A stretch of 64,000 nt of DNA from Apostichopus japonicus (GCF_037975245.1 NC_092582.1:3287001-3351000); one strand, 5' to 3'; counted from the stretch's first letter, positions 13,201-26,554 are shown. Notes: a model not told the origin generated them from the letters alone. A program made the numbers and translations.

Positions 13201-16200
13201 GTGTTCATGTTAAAGAAGAGACATATAGCTAATCATCATCTCCATCTTATGTTATACAGTTGCTTATAATGAACAGAAAGTTGGGAGAAATTCATTCTGT
13301 TTCAGAGATACGTAGTTTAACAGTCGTACAAGGGGCTGGGCTATCATTTAGTTCAAAGCAGTATTTGGTGATGTTGAAAACTTCATGGCATTAGCAACAA
13401 TATTCCCAGATATATCCCTCAAAGAATATAGAGTAATGGATAAAGATTAAAAAAAATTATAAAACAGAAACTCTCCTAGCTCTTATGCCCTCCCCCTGTC
13501 TCCCCCTCCCATCTCTTCCTCCCGGAGTGTACTTTCCATAATAAAGATAAATATAATAAAGAAAAATAACAAAACCGGTTATTATTCAAAATCTCAGTGT
13601 GTATGCAGAGTGTGTGGAGCCTAATGAGATTCAGTTACCTGACATTAGTGAGCAGTGGTGAGTCTCTGTACTTCCTTCACCTGAAATAATCTTGCAAAAT
13701 GAAAGAATGAAGCTTACCAATGAGCTATTATTCTTGGTTGGTTGAGGCAAAAGAAACACAAGATCTATCAAAGGGTGAGAGAAAAATTTTTAACTCAAGT
13801 TATCATAAAAATAACAATAATAATAATTATAATAATAGCAAGAATAAATATAAGACTAAGAATAATAATCAGGCAGTTATTTTTACGACGCTTAAGTGGC
13901 CGCAAATGTGGGAGAGGCCTGCAAGGGCTTATGGATTACAACTTACACATCGGGATGGCTTGCAACATTTCGAATCAAATTTGGAATCTTTTCAATCTAC
14001 AAAGTCATTTCAGATGGGAAGACCGTAGATTGCTCTTGGATGAAAAACACACCTTACTATGACCCGGGCCAGGGATTGATCCCGTAATTGCTAAGCCTCA
14101 TTGCTTCAAATGCCACTGCCTTTATCCACTTGGCCACAGCACTGGTACCCTTGTTGTTATATACATTTATACTACAATGGCTTTTCTGTCATTCTTAAGT
14201 TTGTTTTTTCTGTGGTAAAGGTGAGAGGAATGGATTTCATCACTAACATTTTTATTTACATGAACTGTCAAATTTCTCCAACAGCTACTTTCTCATCCTC
14301 TACCGATTCAAACTTTACAAGGAAGTTGAAAACTGTCATTCACTGCAGCTATTGATTCGTTCTAAACAAAGCAATAAAACATTTGCACATGACAGGATAG
14401 TAACCTGGATATACATCACTCATCATTCTAACCAGAAACTGCATCGGTAAATAAACACAAAGGAGCCTTGTCTTGATCTCCAGGAACATAATTACCTGAT
14501 GGCTGGGGTAACAATGAATGAGAGTTTGGTGACCAGCGAATATATAACTACAATGTCAATGCTATCAAACACTGTCAGAGTCAGTCACAAACTTTGAACT
14601 ATGCTGTCGTCAATGTCACATCCTTGGGCTAGTTCTCTATCCAAGCGGGACAACTTTAAGACATGTTTTTTTTTTTTTAACCCTCCAACAATTGGTCAAC
14701 AAGTAACGCTGTATCGGTACCCCACCTTATCAGACTGGCTTATTTTGCACTAAAAATAGTTGGCACTTTTGATTTTTTTATCTCAATTTCTACTCCTAAT
14801 GGCTTTCTTTCTTGTCTGGTCTTAATGTCCCTTAGATTCAAACAAGTACAAGAATGATGTTGAAAGCTAGACTGAAAGCAGATGTGGGGGGGGGGGGGGG
14901 AGGGAATTACAAAAGCAGATTAAATGCAATGTGTGTGGGGGTTATGCTAGACAGATTTAGGAACAAAATTAGACTATTATCCTAAAATGATTGGAATTAT
15001 CCATTGTCTATAATTAAATAGGAGATCATGTTGTTTCAACGTGGTCTTTATTAATATTCATATTTATATATACATATATTTACATATGTATATTTGTATT
15101 CCTACTTCTTAAAGGTCGCTAGGTCAAAACATTCTTTGTCTTTCTAGTGTCCTTCAGAAATAGTATTCTATGTTCATCCCGTTTAATTTTTTACATTTTT
15201 ACATTTTTTTGCCAAATGTTATGGAATTTTTTATTCATTTGCAAAACTTTAGAAGTGTAATGCCTAATATCCTTATTCCTAATGTAACATATAATATTTT
15301 CAGGTATTATATTTCTTTCCTTTCATCAACAGTCACCAATGATGTGACAAATTCAATGCATGGTTCAGGGTTAAAAGAATCATCATTGCTCCAATTGGAT
15401 AATATACAATATACCTGACTTCTTGTTGCAAACAAACATTTAAGTACATAAATTACACACATGCTGGACTTCACCAAATAGAGGGAGACATTTACCTAAC
15501 ACAGAGAGTATCTTCAAACATTGAGAAGGTGAATACAACAAATGTTTGACTATGGAATTATAACAAATTTACCGACTTGGTCAATCTTTCTTCTCCTCGA
15601 AATAATCTTATTGGAGGAGGGAGGGGAGGGAGGGGAAGGGGAGAGGTGGTTTAAACTTACAGATGCCTTTGATCAAAGGAAATGAATATATTAGCAGTGG
15701 AGTCTACTTCATTGGCCCAATACAGTTCACTTCCTGCATAAACTGTTTTATGCAGAGTAACGTAACTTATTGTTTGCAGATTAAAGTGATGAACATCGCA
15801 GATAAAGAACTATGACAATGGTAAGACATGGTTTGAATTAGGTTACTTCCTACCTTCAAATTCACTAGCATCCCTTCCAGCAGAACACACTGGGTTATAA
15901 TGAAATGTCCACTGTGACCAAGGCAGCAACTCGGGTAGGTCTACACGTGTAAAAGCAACCTAATGATGAATAGAGAGAAAAGAAAAATAAATACTAGTTT
16001 TCAAAATTACTAAGCTACACTAAAAATCATCCAAATTTTAATTAATGTAAAAACAATGTAAAACAATCGTTAGAACAGAAACATTCATTGGGGTACAGGA
16101 AGTATGACATTTTACAAGGCTGATGTACTTAACATTTGTTCCACGGTTGCCTTTGCCAACAATTCTTGCTTTCAGTGATAATACTGGTAAGAATAATAAC

Positions 16201-19200
16201 GAACCAAAACCCACCTCAAGTACCATCTTATTACCAATATCTGATATATCTGAGATCTTTAAATTAAGCAAAATTCAGGGTTTTGCTTCTCATTTTATTT
16301 CCAAAAGTCATGGTGATTGAAGCATTGATTCGATTGACAATTTATGAAAATAATCAGCGACAATGAATCAATCCATCAATTTATCAAGCAATGGACTAGA
16401 GAACATGCCCATAACGTATTATGTTTGACACATTTGTGATGCCTGGTCTTGTCGATTAGAAAAAAAGTTTGTCCAGTATAATTCAAAAAGGTTGTACATA
16501 TAATCAATAATAAAATATAATATAACTAATATAATAATAAAAGGGGCCCAGGGAAATGTTTTTCTTTAATGTCCAGGGGCCCCTACATCACTGGGCCCAG
16601 GGCTTTGCCCCCTCTCAGCCCCCTGGAGTTATGGACTCCATATTAATGTAATGGAATGATGATTATGCCATACTATTGTCAACTGCCGGTAGTATACTGA
16701 TCTTTAAAAGGTTAGTTTGTTGAGATTATATGATTTTGTCTACCTGTGATACATACTCCTTCATGCTGCTGCTTACAATGATGCCTTCATCGGTCAACAT
16801 CAAGATATGACTGTCAGAGAGGACTACACTCAAAACCTGGAGACTTTCACAAGCTAACAACATAATAAAAACACACAAGAAAGGAGGGGAAAATATTAAT
16901 GCATTAAAAAGTTATACCAAAGTCTAAAAGCTTAAAAATACTATAACAGGACATGGAAATACAAAAGGCATCATATCAATATTGAGGCGAGTTCATTAAT
17001 ATTGGCCTCATATATGCCAGAAAGTCAAAATAATGGTCACTGAGACTCATATCTTTAAGCATGGATTTTATTGCCATGCACCCCCTCATTTGCATATTGC
17101 CCCACTGAGACATTTTGAATGTCTCATTGAACCCTCCTTTATGTCTGGAAATATTATGTAGGACCACAAGCCTCTGAGAAAATAACTTTGAAAACTTCTA
17201 GTAAGTATTAACATGGTTAAATTTGGGGGTAATACTGAATTCGTTTAGCTGGATTAGTTGCAAGCCAATATAATTACAGACAATGTATGACATGAACTTC
17301 ACATATCATATCACACTGCAATGTTCTAAATAAAATAATTTATGAATAGATTTCAATATTTATGCAAGCTAAAAAAGTGGTAGTTGAAACCTCTGTGCTT
17401 TCTTTAATAACTTGCTTTGTATGTTTTTTTTTTCTTTTTTGGGGGGACGGGGTGACAAGTTTTTTTTTGGGGGGGGGGGATTTGAAATTCCTTGTGTATC
17501 TTTAACTTCTGCTTTTTTATGAGTTTTTTGCAAGTTACATGTTAAGAGATAATTTGTGACAGAGGGATGCACTAAAATGTTTGAGTTTGATCCCCAAAAA
17601 AAATCAAAGCACAATATGATCATTAAATTTTTTACAAAGAGTAAATGACTTCCTACAAAATAATGATGGATTATTTTACAAAATTAGTCAGTGACCCTTT
17701 TTGCAAAACTGGTATACATTTCAAAACTTGTACTTATATCACAAAATCATGTATGTAACAGAAGTAGTTATTCACGTTTCTAGTATCAACAACTTCTAAT
17801 TCATAAAGTTCACTTTCTCCAGGTCATCATATATTTGGAAACGATTCATTAACTTCATTGTTTACAGCTCCAGGTATCTAGGTTTCTATGCCAACAAGTT
17901 AAGTCTAATGTACTTAGTTTAACATTTATGCCAGGAGGGCCTTCTACACAGGCAGGTATCTAGGTTTCTATGCCAGCAAGTTAAGTCTAATGTACTTAGT
18001 TTAACATTTATGCCAGGAGGGCCTTCTAGACAAGCAGGTATCTAGGTTTCTATGCCAGCAAGTCTATATAAAACTAGTGTGCGTGATGTAACAGTGGTAG
18101 GTGGGAGGTGGGGGGGAGGGGAGGGTGTAAGGGGTGTTGACTGGAAGGTGCTAAAAGTTCAGTGAGTGGTTAGGACGCACCATGAATGTGACGTAGCAAA
18201 TTCCAAATTCCAATTCCCTAGATACCTGCAACTCAATCTGAGTAATGTCGTCCTCTTCATTTCCGAAAGGAAACATGGAAGAAACGAAGGCTGTTATTGG
18301 CATACTAAAATCTCAGAGGGGAAAATTAGGGGATATTCTGTAACAGGTGATCTGAAGAAAAGATACAGCAATACCTTTTCCTGGAAACATGGAAGCCATT
18401 TAATTAATATAATTGTCAAATAGCTGGGACGATGCCTTTCACATGATTTTATCCAGGAAGCATAAATATGATGACAAGGGCTTTTAACTGGTTTAAGCCA
18501 TTTGTTCACCGGCCCTCCTAAAACACTGAGCGGCAATCTGATCGAGGCGCTATCTTTCACAGCTGATGTGTACTTGGCCAAGCAGACAAGTTTGTGATTG
18601 GTGGGACCGTCATGATGATGTATGTAATGGGGTCGAGTCTCTGCCGAATCCCGAGCCTTCACAAAGGCAGCAAGTTTTGTAGCTTTGCCTGTAAAACTTT
18701 AAAGCCACTCGAAGAGGAAAAGCTCAGCCAGGAGATTTAAAGTCACTGGTATTAATTCACATGTAATGCATGTGTTATACAGGTATATACAGTCACAAAG
18801 TAAGAAAAACATGAAATGCCTTAAAAGATAAAAACCAGTGTTTCAAAAGAACTCTCTCTATCACCCCTTGTAAATACTTCAGTTTTTATATCTTTGTAAA
18901 ACTACTCCTTTTAAGTGAACATGTCTGATCTTCTCTGTACTTCTGCAAAGTGAAAAACATTGGAGATTTTTTGGGCAAAACTTAAGCCCTTTAATGATAT
19001 ACAGCAACGATAATTCAAGTTAATTTTTTTTTTTTTTTAGCTGGGTTGGAATGTTCCACAAATCTGTTTAATACAAGTACACTATTAGACTTACTAGTAG
19101 TAAAATTAAACAACTGTTATAATGAATAAACTCACCTTGGACTACACTGCATAAGTTCAAACTTGACCAAGTAGTGCTACCATAGTCAAACGCTCCATGC

Positions 19201-22200
19201 GTCACACCCAAGAATAACTCTAATAATAGAAAAGGAACACACTAGGGGTATAAAAGGTTCATTTCAGCTAAAAATACCATAATCTTCACAATATTTTAAT
19301 TTAACAAAAATGGGGCATTCTTAGTATCACTTGCATTTCCAGAACAGTGTGTGATAATAAGTAACTTCAATATTAATAACTAGAAGCAGCTTGCGAAAAA
19401 AATCTGACGGGAATATTTACACCACAATTTTAATGTTGCAAAGAAATTATTTCGCTAGAAGAGAGTATAAACCTAAGAGCTTAAGCAATAGTGTCCATCC
19501 AGCTTGATATGTATGGTACTAATCTCTATAACTCATTTCTTTGCTGTGGTGCCACAGTCAGAAGCCACAGTAACAAGTCAACACTTTAAATAATGCTTAT
19601 TCATCCGGGCCACTAACGTTCCAACTTGTTGCATCACCAGACCTAATGTACTCTTCAGTTCTCATGCCTTTTCGACAGGAACTACATGATTAACACTGCT
19701 GTCCATGTGTACTATTTGCCAGCAGATATAAAAATTGTCATGCCCTACCAATAATTTACTAAACTACCACAATCCTGAATGTAACATTGCCACCAACTTG
19801 GCAGCACATGAAACAAGAAACAGCTTTTTCAGTACATCTTCAGCGTAATGATTGAGCATATAGAGCAGAACAGTATCTAATGTATGTATGTGTGTATGTA
19901 TGTGTGTATGTATGGTTGTATGTATTTTAGATCCTCCTGCAAGCAGGAACTCGCGAAGAAGCCTTCATTGGCTTATCAAAGCCGCAAGGTGACCAAAGTC
20001 AGTCTCTTAGATTCATATTTAACGTCCATGATTATGAATTGTCAATTGTCAACAACTCTGTAACTGGACGACATACATTAATCTTGGAGTGACTCGAACT
20101 CGGGACCTTTTGATTGAAAGGCACCAGCTTTAACCACTGAGCTAACACTCCACTGAAATATGTAAGTAATATGTAATGAAATATGTATAAAAAGATATTC
20201 CAGTATATATCAAGGTATGTGGGGCAGATTAAAGGTGGTCTTGCAAAAAGCTTTTCAAGCATTCGTTGATCTCAATTATTACATACAGTTTAATAAAAAA
20301 TATTGCACCATATATATATATAAACAAAATCCATGACTAGCGTAGCCAGCTATGCGATGTTATAAAAGCATTAAATTTTCCAAATTTTACCATCGTCTTC
20401 GGTCTCACAAACTGCAACGGCTACATCCGGGGAGCAAGCACTCTGCCCAAACCTGCAAGACTTGAACTTGCCATCATCTGCTGCATTGACAGAACTTTGG
20501 ATGGGTATACCAAACTCCTTTAGTAGTACCGGTACTGTTTGTAACAATTGAATACAAAGAACTATGAAAATACACAAGTTTTCAGTCAACATTCCAAAAC
20601 TACAACTTCTATAATAATAATAATAATAATAAAAATAATTGAGTAAAAGATAATTACTATGGAAAAAAAAAATGATGTAATTTTAGACTTTTCCAAATCC
20701 TCAGGCTTAGCTTACATATCAGGCACCAGTGACAAAGTGATATCTCTAAATGGGAGGATGGGTTTAATTTGAAGTAGTTGTACCTTATTTATAATATCAT
20801 CTCTAGATCTCATTAATTCATATTGAAAATTGCATCGAAACTTCTTAATCTAAAAAAATAAAACAATAACGAAAACACAAAAGAAACCAAATTAGTGAAA
20901 TGTCTTTTAGTGCTGATTTTTAACTTCACCACCATGAGATATTTTCTGCACATGGGTTTTGAGTTACAAGGATTTCATTTGCAAAGCTCAGTGCACATTG
21001 ATGGTTCCAGGTGTTTCATTTTTATAGTTTGGTCATTTTGTTTTTTCTTTCAAGAACCATTATGTGGTAAAAGAGGTGCGATATAGTGATAGAATGATTC
21101 AGCTCTATACATCTGTAACAAAGGAGATGATTTTAACCCAAACAATGTTACTCAGCTTCTATCTTTATATTAAAACAGATAATTACTTACGGGGGTGGGT
21201 GCATGCAAGATCAACTTTGTTACTTCCTTGTGGGAACCAAGTTAAATAGATAGATCTATCTTGATTTCTTCTTATCCTCTGTGCACTATCTCCTTATTTT
21301 CTGCAATGACATTCACCAAATATAGGGGGGGGGGGAGGGGGACATGAGAGGTGGGGGACACATGCCCCCAATATTTGTTGTGTCCCCTACCCCTAAATGA
21401 AATTCCAAGAAATGTAGGTTGACTTCTACAACTTATGTATTCCTTCAAATTCTGCTGATTTGAGGCTAACACACGTTCTGCAACAGTGCATGTGCAAGCT
21501 TGTAATATCCTCATTCTTTGTACCCCATATGTTGCTCTCATTTGCTGTGTACCCCCCCCCCCTTCCCCACTCCCAAATGTCTGTCAGCATCACTGATTTT
21601 CTGCGGACAATCAAATGCATGTTTTTGTAAAAGTAATATAAACCGAAATAATAGCTAAAAGAGGCATTCCATTATTCATTTACTATAAACTTGGGTTAAA
21701 GTAAAAAATAAATTAAAAATCAAACTTCAAGACAGTTAACTGGAGGTTGCATGGATCACCTCTGTGAAAATCCAGCAGGGTAGACCTTTGTTGTAACAGG
21801 TTGGTGTCAACATCCAGTTGGACAGAGACCATCCATTCTTCACAAATATCTGTGACAAAATGGAATTATTTTGGAGCAGGAGTGAGGGTAGGTCATTTAA
21901 AGAAATTATATGATATAATATTTTCTAGAATGCAGAAATTTATAAAACTGGTCACTGCTTCAAGAAAAATAAATGACAGGCCCTGCGAGAACTTGAATGT
22001 GTTCTATTCAACAGAAATCAAAATGTTGATAAATCTCAAAACACCCTTCAAAACAGTTGATAAATATGCTTCCTACAAAGTAAGAAAATATTCTTAAATA
22101 ACTAGATTTTATGGTAAAGGTAAATGAAACCTGTACCTCTGAGACAACATATACCAATTTTGCAGAATATAATTTAGTGTTCAAATTTTCTGCAGCAGTT

Positions 22201-25200
22201 TTGAAGATTCTGAACTCTCATCTACAATTTTATTGATCCCTGTGCACAATAGCTGTTATAAATTTGTGCACTTGTTTAGCAATTCACCCATTTTACATAA
22301 CATTTTGTGTTGCGATACCGAATAAAGTTTTCTGTTATGTTCCAGCAGGTATGTATGTACGTATGTACTGTAAAATTCAATTTTCTGCCGACAGCTTTCA
22401 TAATGCAGATTGAGTAGACAGTGTTAGTGAATGGTTGCTGATGGATTAAGTACCCTTTCATATGACAAGCCCTTGGAATCCCCTTTAATCTACATTAATA
22501 ACCAAATGACACTTACACCACAATGACAAGTTTCTTGTACAAAAACTTGTACAAATTTTAATCTGTCAATTGCAATATTCGTTTCTTTATGTGGGATAAC
22601 CTTCAACTGCCTGCTTCACAGACAATTCAAGAGAAAAGCCTTCTTGTGATATGCCTTAAGGACTGTTTCAAATAATACAGCCATCAACCACCACTTAATA
22701 AAATTTCATAACATGATGATGAATGTGACACCTAATTACAATTACAATGTTTTGCAATATTGGAAGAATATGATATTTGGAAACAATACCATCAGAGAAG
22801 GAGAACGAACTTCTTGGGAGAACTAGTTGCCATTCGCCTGCATCAAGATTCTGTGAATGTTATGAGAAAGGGTCAACTTTCAGTAACATATCACATGCTG
22901 GGACACTTAAGTATGATAAAAACATGTAACATTATACCTCATCAGAACAAAGAAATGGTGCCTGTGAAAGTTCACTGCCATATGGTTATAGTTTGTCACA
23001 AGCATAGTGTCACTGACTCCATTTTCCTCACAACATTGATAATTTAAAGGGATTTTCCAGTGGTAGGCAATGTTAAAACGTATCTTAAAAGAAGAGAAAA
23101 TAACTCACACTGTCAGTTGAGAAGGCCATCATGTACCTAACTCAGGGTAGGTTGATAAAATGTTAACTATTTGGAATGGCTAAGCAATCCTACTTTGGTT
23201 TGTTAGCAATAATGTAACAAAAGGATTTTGTAAAATGTATTTACCAGAAAATTTATCTTCAAGTGTCACTGACATTTCCAAACTTTTTTTTTTCGCAATC
23301 TCTTATCCCTACAATCTCCTCTGTTTGTTCAAAATCAAAGTTACCTCCACTGAATGAATAATAATCATAATAATAAATGAGACTTATATAGCGCCAAATC
23401 AGTGAACAAAAGTCACTGCTCAAGGCGCTTTACAAAGAAAGTAAATTAATTTACAAAAGAACGATTGAAAAAATGGGTCTTAAGTAGACTTTTGAAAGTA
23501 GAAAGTTTATAGCATGTTCGAATGTGATCTGATAACTTGTTCCAGAGATAAGACCCAGAGTATTCGAGCTTCTGTAACCATAGGTCTTCAAGCGTGGAAT
23601 AAAGGACTTATCAGTAATAAATTGGATGGAAATGAGTGCAACCAAGAAAGATTATCAAAATATTTCCCAAGCATACTTACCCAAGTGTTGTTATTAAATA
23701 TGAATGTCTGGGTCCATGTTGAGTTGTAGATTGTTATGCTAGGGGTAAGTCCCAGGGACACAAATGTGTATCCAAACGCAGTCCTTTCCTCTTTACTGTA
23801 AGAGTGAACTCCGGGTAGCACTTCACAACGAAATGTCTGAAAAAATATAAATCAAGAGTATGTAAATTTCCAACTTAAAACTGGAAAGGCAAGTTAGCAA
23901 AGTTGCTTTTATAAGCCATAAGTATTTCTTCTTTTTTTCTTACATAATAATCATAATAATAAAAATAATAACAATAAATACTTATACAACGCTTTGCATC
24001 TCAAGGCACTTTACATGGATGATGGCTCATGAGCTAAATCTTGAAAACTACAAAGATAAGATAAGAGTAAGCAAAATAATTAAAAACTAGTCAAAGCAAC
24101 ATCAGAAAATGTAAATAAATAAATGAATGAAACTCATATAAACAAGGATAAAACAAACATGAACAAGATCAGTCATTAAATTACATAATGAAAAGTACAT
24201 TGCCAAAACTTATGAAAATTGTTTTTCTTAGATGTTCTGACCTTTCCAATAATTTTCAGAATTGAAAAGGATTAAACTTGGATTATAATATGTCTCGGTG
24301 AAAAAATTCTTTTGAGAGTGGAAGTAAATGTTTAAGCATGAACTAGCATTGTTCAAGATTCTATTTGAGGTATTGAGGGCAACACAAATAATCTTTTTAA
24401 TAATCTTTTTCTAGAAAAAGATGACATATTTTATTTGAATATATATATCTGAAAATTACTCAGCATGTACCTGACCGAGATCAAGCTATTGAAATCCATT
24501 AACCCTAGTCCCTATGTTCATCTTTCTTTCTTCACTGTGAATTCAAGCTAAACCTTGCATTATACCATTATTTCAATACAAAATAGCCTAGAATTCTACC
24601 TCCTGAAAAAAGCAACAAGAATTGGTAAAAATTGCTTTCTCAAACGAAAGGAGTAAGGCTGCATGATGACTAAAACAACATTTAAGATGAACAGCATAAT
24701 AATATTAACCATCCAAACAACTGTCCCATTAAATTTTACCAAATATTTTCCAGTTACAAAAAGCCGTCCGTTTAAGTGTCCACTCTGAAGTCTTCTGACA
24801 CCTACATTTAGTTCAGCTCCTGAAAAATAGTAACCAAGCATATGCATCAGTAACAATAACACTTTGACACTTGGGCCCTGGCTTAATGTAAGACTGAGTT
24901 TAGGCCTAACTGAGGCCCCTATTAGTTATTAATATGACAATATTATCATCAGCTCAATTGGGTACGTAGCTAGGTTAGACCTGGGCCAACAGCTCTGGTT
25001 ATCCTCAACAAAGTAACCCTGGTGTAACGTTACTCATTACGTAACTTTTTAGTTCTAACATTGTTTGCGTAGGCCTAGGGGCCAACCACATTAACAATAA
25101 CAGTATGGTTACTGGGGCCGTTGGTTTAGGCTAGACTACTGTAGCCTAATCAGTGAGCGTAGGCTAGGTTTTGCCCTAGTATAGCCAAGCTTTAAAAGTT

Positions 25201-25382
25201 TAAGTTAGGCCAAGTTCTCGCAGTCGATTTAGACTAGTCGAAAGTTATGTCTGAAACAATAACTCAAAACACTAGGCTATTGTTGTATTTTTACCTTTAC
25301 ATGATGATATTAAAAGTATACTAAACCAAAATGAAACAACGATTCTTTCAGTATCAAAAACGGAACAAATGTTTAGTTGCAT
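4203..25382 (-). CDS. CATSPERB: CatSper channel auxiliary subunit beta, N-terminal half (continues off left edge)
   Basis: Single-pass accessory subunit of the sperm flagellar Ca2+ channel CatSper, with a large extracellular region. Coding exons in transcript order: 25382-25295, 24819-24740, 23836-23681, 21849-21760, 20534-20391, 19219-19136, 16853-16744, 15959-15854, 5347-5213, 4355-4203. Each has AG/GT borders. Phases agree except across two gaps (23681 to 21849 and 15854 to 5347), where short exons were not found. The start exon encodes a hydrophobic leader (VVSFWFSILLISSCKG), as expected for a secreted N-terminus. Family-like segments recalled from the vertebrate protein are LGLTPSITIYNST, VVLSDSHILMLTDEGIIVSS, GVTHGAFDYGSTTW, FHYNPVCSAGRD and FQPSGICFHPITNYFYLYGNQ. 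The C-terminal half and membrane segment lie beyond position 1 or were not found in 1-4200. Beta is favoured over gamma, delta or epsilon because the order of several motifs matches. This rests on memory, not on a search. Confidence 0.85.
5131..5190 (+). mobile_element. LINE/SINE 3' tail with GCGCTATATAAAT and (ATT)n
   Basis: AAGCGCTTTG, a short spacer and AAGCGCTATATAAATG are followed by a TTATTATT tail. The same 3' end terminates the LINE fragment at 37.7 kb. The tail ends about 25 bp from the donor of the CATSPERB exon at 5213. Confidence 0.65.
5725..6485. repeat. 127-bp satellite array, six copies
   Basis: Units start with GCAGCAGCTGCAC at 5725, 5852, 5979, 6106, 6233 and 6356. The period is 127 bp, except for one unit that lost 4 bp. 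Copies are almost identical, implying recent amplification or homogenisation. The array lies in a CATSPERB intron. A diverged single copy of the same unit lies in an EFR3 intron (53510-53605). Confidence 0.95.
9500..10110. repeat. Degenerate minisatellite, CTCAATGCTTTTTAGGGG core
   Basis: About 25 imperfect copies of a 20-40 bp unit with core CTCAATGCTTTTTAGGGG. Length and sequence drift are marked, as in an old array. The 62- and 87-residue plus-strand frames are by-products. Confidence 0.85.
11943..12235 (-). mobile_element. Decayed tRNA-type SINE head and an 80-bp direct repeat
   Basis: The stretch TTAATCTTGGAGTGACTC shares its sequence with the SINE at 20.1 kb. Next to it GACGCCAGTTTTAACACCTC and about 60 more bases occur at 11975 and again at 12158. 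This looks like a SINE remnant caught in a local duplication. Confidence 0.45.
13805..14155 (-). mobile_element. tRNA-derived SINE with (ATT)n tail
   Basis: On the minus strand the 5' end reads GTGGCCAAGTGGATAAAGGC (A-box like), then GGGATCAATCCC (B-box like). A unique body follows, ending in AAGCGTCGTAAAAATAAC and a run of ATT/ATA triplets. Structure and tail are typical of a tRNA-derived SINE. Overlapping plus-strand frames of 60-106 residues are artefacts. Confidence 0.75.
16540..16640. repeat. GGGGCCC-rich stretch, probable repeat fragment
   Basis: An abrupt GC-rich island with several GGGCCCAGG motifs inside very AT-rich intron. The composition break suggests a transposon fragment, but no terminal repeats or target duplication were found. 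Confidence 0.35.
17871..18070. repeat. 82-bp tandem repeat, about 2.4 copies
   Basis: CAGGTATCTAGGTTTCTATG begins copies at 17871, 17953 and 18035; the last is cut short. Copies are nearly identical. It lies in a CATSPERB intron. Confidence 0.9.
19870..20155 (-). mobile_element. tRNA-derived SINE with (CATA)n tail
   Basis: On the minus strand it begins GGAGTGTTAGCTCAGTGGTT (tRNA-like 5' end with A box), then GAGTTCGAGTCACTCC (B box). A body of about 200 bp follows and ends in a CATACATACA microsatellite. The T-arm does not pair as in a working tRNA, so this is a SINE and not a tRNA gene. It lies in a CATSPERB intron, same strand. Confidence 0.75.
23355..23600 (-). mobile_element. Interspersed repeat with AAAGCGCC...TATA tail
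   Basis: Read on the minus strand, this dispersed sequence ends in GCGCTATATAAGTC and ATT-type triplets, like the 37.7-kb LINE end. It reaches within about 80 bp of the CATSPERB exon at 23681. Confidence 0.55.
23945..24030 (-). mobile_element. Truncated LINE/SINE 3' end
   Basis: On the minus strand: GTAAAGTGCCTTGAGATGC, then AGCGTTGTATAAGTA and a long ATT/ATG triplet tail. The layout matches the other GCGCTATATAAAT ends in this window. Confidence 0.5.
25295..25382 (-). CDS. CATSPERB: CATSPERB first coding exon with signal peptide
   Basis: The ATG is the complement of 25380-25382. The frame stays open for 29 codons and one base to a GTAAAA donor just below 25295. A polar stretch of about 13 residues is followed by a hydrophobic run, VVSFWFSILLISS, then Cys-Lys-Gly, which looks like a signal peptide and cleavage region. 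The single leftover base joins the two leading bases of the 24819-24740 exon to give Gly-Ala-Glu-Leu, so the phase is right. Other in-frame ATGs further upstream were not examined. Confidence 0.75.
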
Positions 25383-26554
25383 TATGCCTGTCACTGTGTC
25401 AGTCTAGTTGTCGATTGTCCTAGCGGTCGCGGTCACCGGTCGTCTTCGCGTCGGGTGCAATGTCACGTGGCACGGCTATGTATGATAAAACATTCCCGGC
25501 TTTAGAAACTTTGGTAAGGCTCATTCCGTATACTAGCACCAGTCATGGCAAATTCCCCAAATACGTTGTTCCAATGATGGGTACGAACCTTAGAAATTCA
25601 ATTTCTATGGTACGAACTCATCTTTACTTTGATTTAGTAACACACGTCAAAGAAAAAAAGATGTGGATGAGACCTACCTTTCTATCTTTACTCGGCCTTT
25701 CAATATACTCTTCTTCTTCAAAATACTATAGTAGCATGCATGGGTTACAATCATCATGATACACATAATACATTGAAAAGGGAAAACATTCATTGTGAGA
25801 AATCGCTTTTTTTCTAATCTTTAGAAACCTAGCCTTTCAATGTTTTGAGATGAAGATATACTGACATTATATTGGTGTATTTTCTGAAAATTGCTTTGCT
25901 AATAGTGGCTAATATAGGATATATGAGGATGGGAAAGGAGACACTGGTAGATCCCTAGAAAGTTGTAATAATTATAATGGGAATTGAAGTTAAACTTTGC
26001 GATGATGGGCGCGATTCAAAGTTTATATATGCACTATAGAAGTGTCGACAGGTAAAGTGTTTAAAGTTAATAACGTTCCGGAACTGAGAGGTAAAGATAT
26101 AATCGTGGAACGTCCGTATATACTAAGTCACATATTGAACGATATGTATCCAGAAGAGAACCAGCTTCTGGCTACAACAGAACACATGGGCCTTCCTTAA
26201 TTAAACTGCTGCAAATTCAATACCATGTAACAACAGGTAGCATAGTGTGGAACAATGATAAACGCATTTGCATAGGAATTCCATTAAAATTCCTGAGATG
26301 ATACTGAAGATTATCTGCAAACATTTTGATTCACTGCCAATTCCGCGGATATTCAGTTGAAGACTGGGCATATGCTTAAAATGGTATTCAAAAATTTAAA
26401 GAGGTAAAGACATATATGACCCGCAATATTTTAGTACGGGAACACTTTTTAAGGATTTCAATGAAATACATGTTGAACTTTGATTATGAGTCATCAGATA
26501 TTTAACTTTCCAGCTTATTTGGAGACAAGTTTAGTAACCGTCTTTGTAATAATA

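Larger units (their letters stand above)
5486..15853. other. CATSPERB: CATSPERB intron, repeat-rich
   Basis: About 10 kb between the exons at 15854 and 5347. Besides the repeats listed separately, it holds G- and C-homopolymers (about 8612, 8959, 11540, 14886), a TTTCA microsatellite (7545-7566) and a direct repeat of about 80 bp (11970 and 12150). At least one small exon must lie here to restore phase. A 42-nt candidate at 13639-13680 has good splice sites but does not by itself end in the right phase. Confidence 0.55.

Noticed and set aside
13720-14087. Plus-strand frames of 63-106 residues
   Set aside because: They overlap a minus-strand SINE and its triplet tail.
20080-20150. Functional tRNA gene on minus strand
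   Set aside because: A and B boxes are present, but the T-arm does not pair and the sequence runs on into a SINE body and (CATA)n tail.
22515-22560. 46-nt CATSPERB exon candidate (IKICTSFCTRNLSLW)
   Set aside because: Phase and donor fit, but the residues do not resemble the family segment expected and the acceptor is weak.
23240-23300. Possible missing CATSPERB exon ending TTTTCTG|GTAAAT (LEDKFS)
   Set aside because: The donor phase fits and the residues look promising, but there is no usable acceptor: the upstream sequence is purine-rich and has an in-frame stop.
25460-25759. Plus-strand 99-residue frame in the CATSPERB upstream region
   Set aside because: No recognisable domain, no supporting splice sites, composition like surrounding non-coding DNA.
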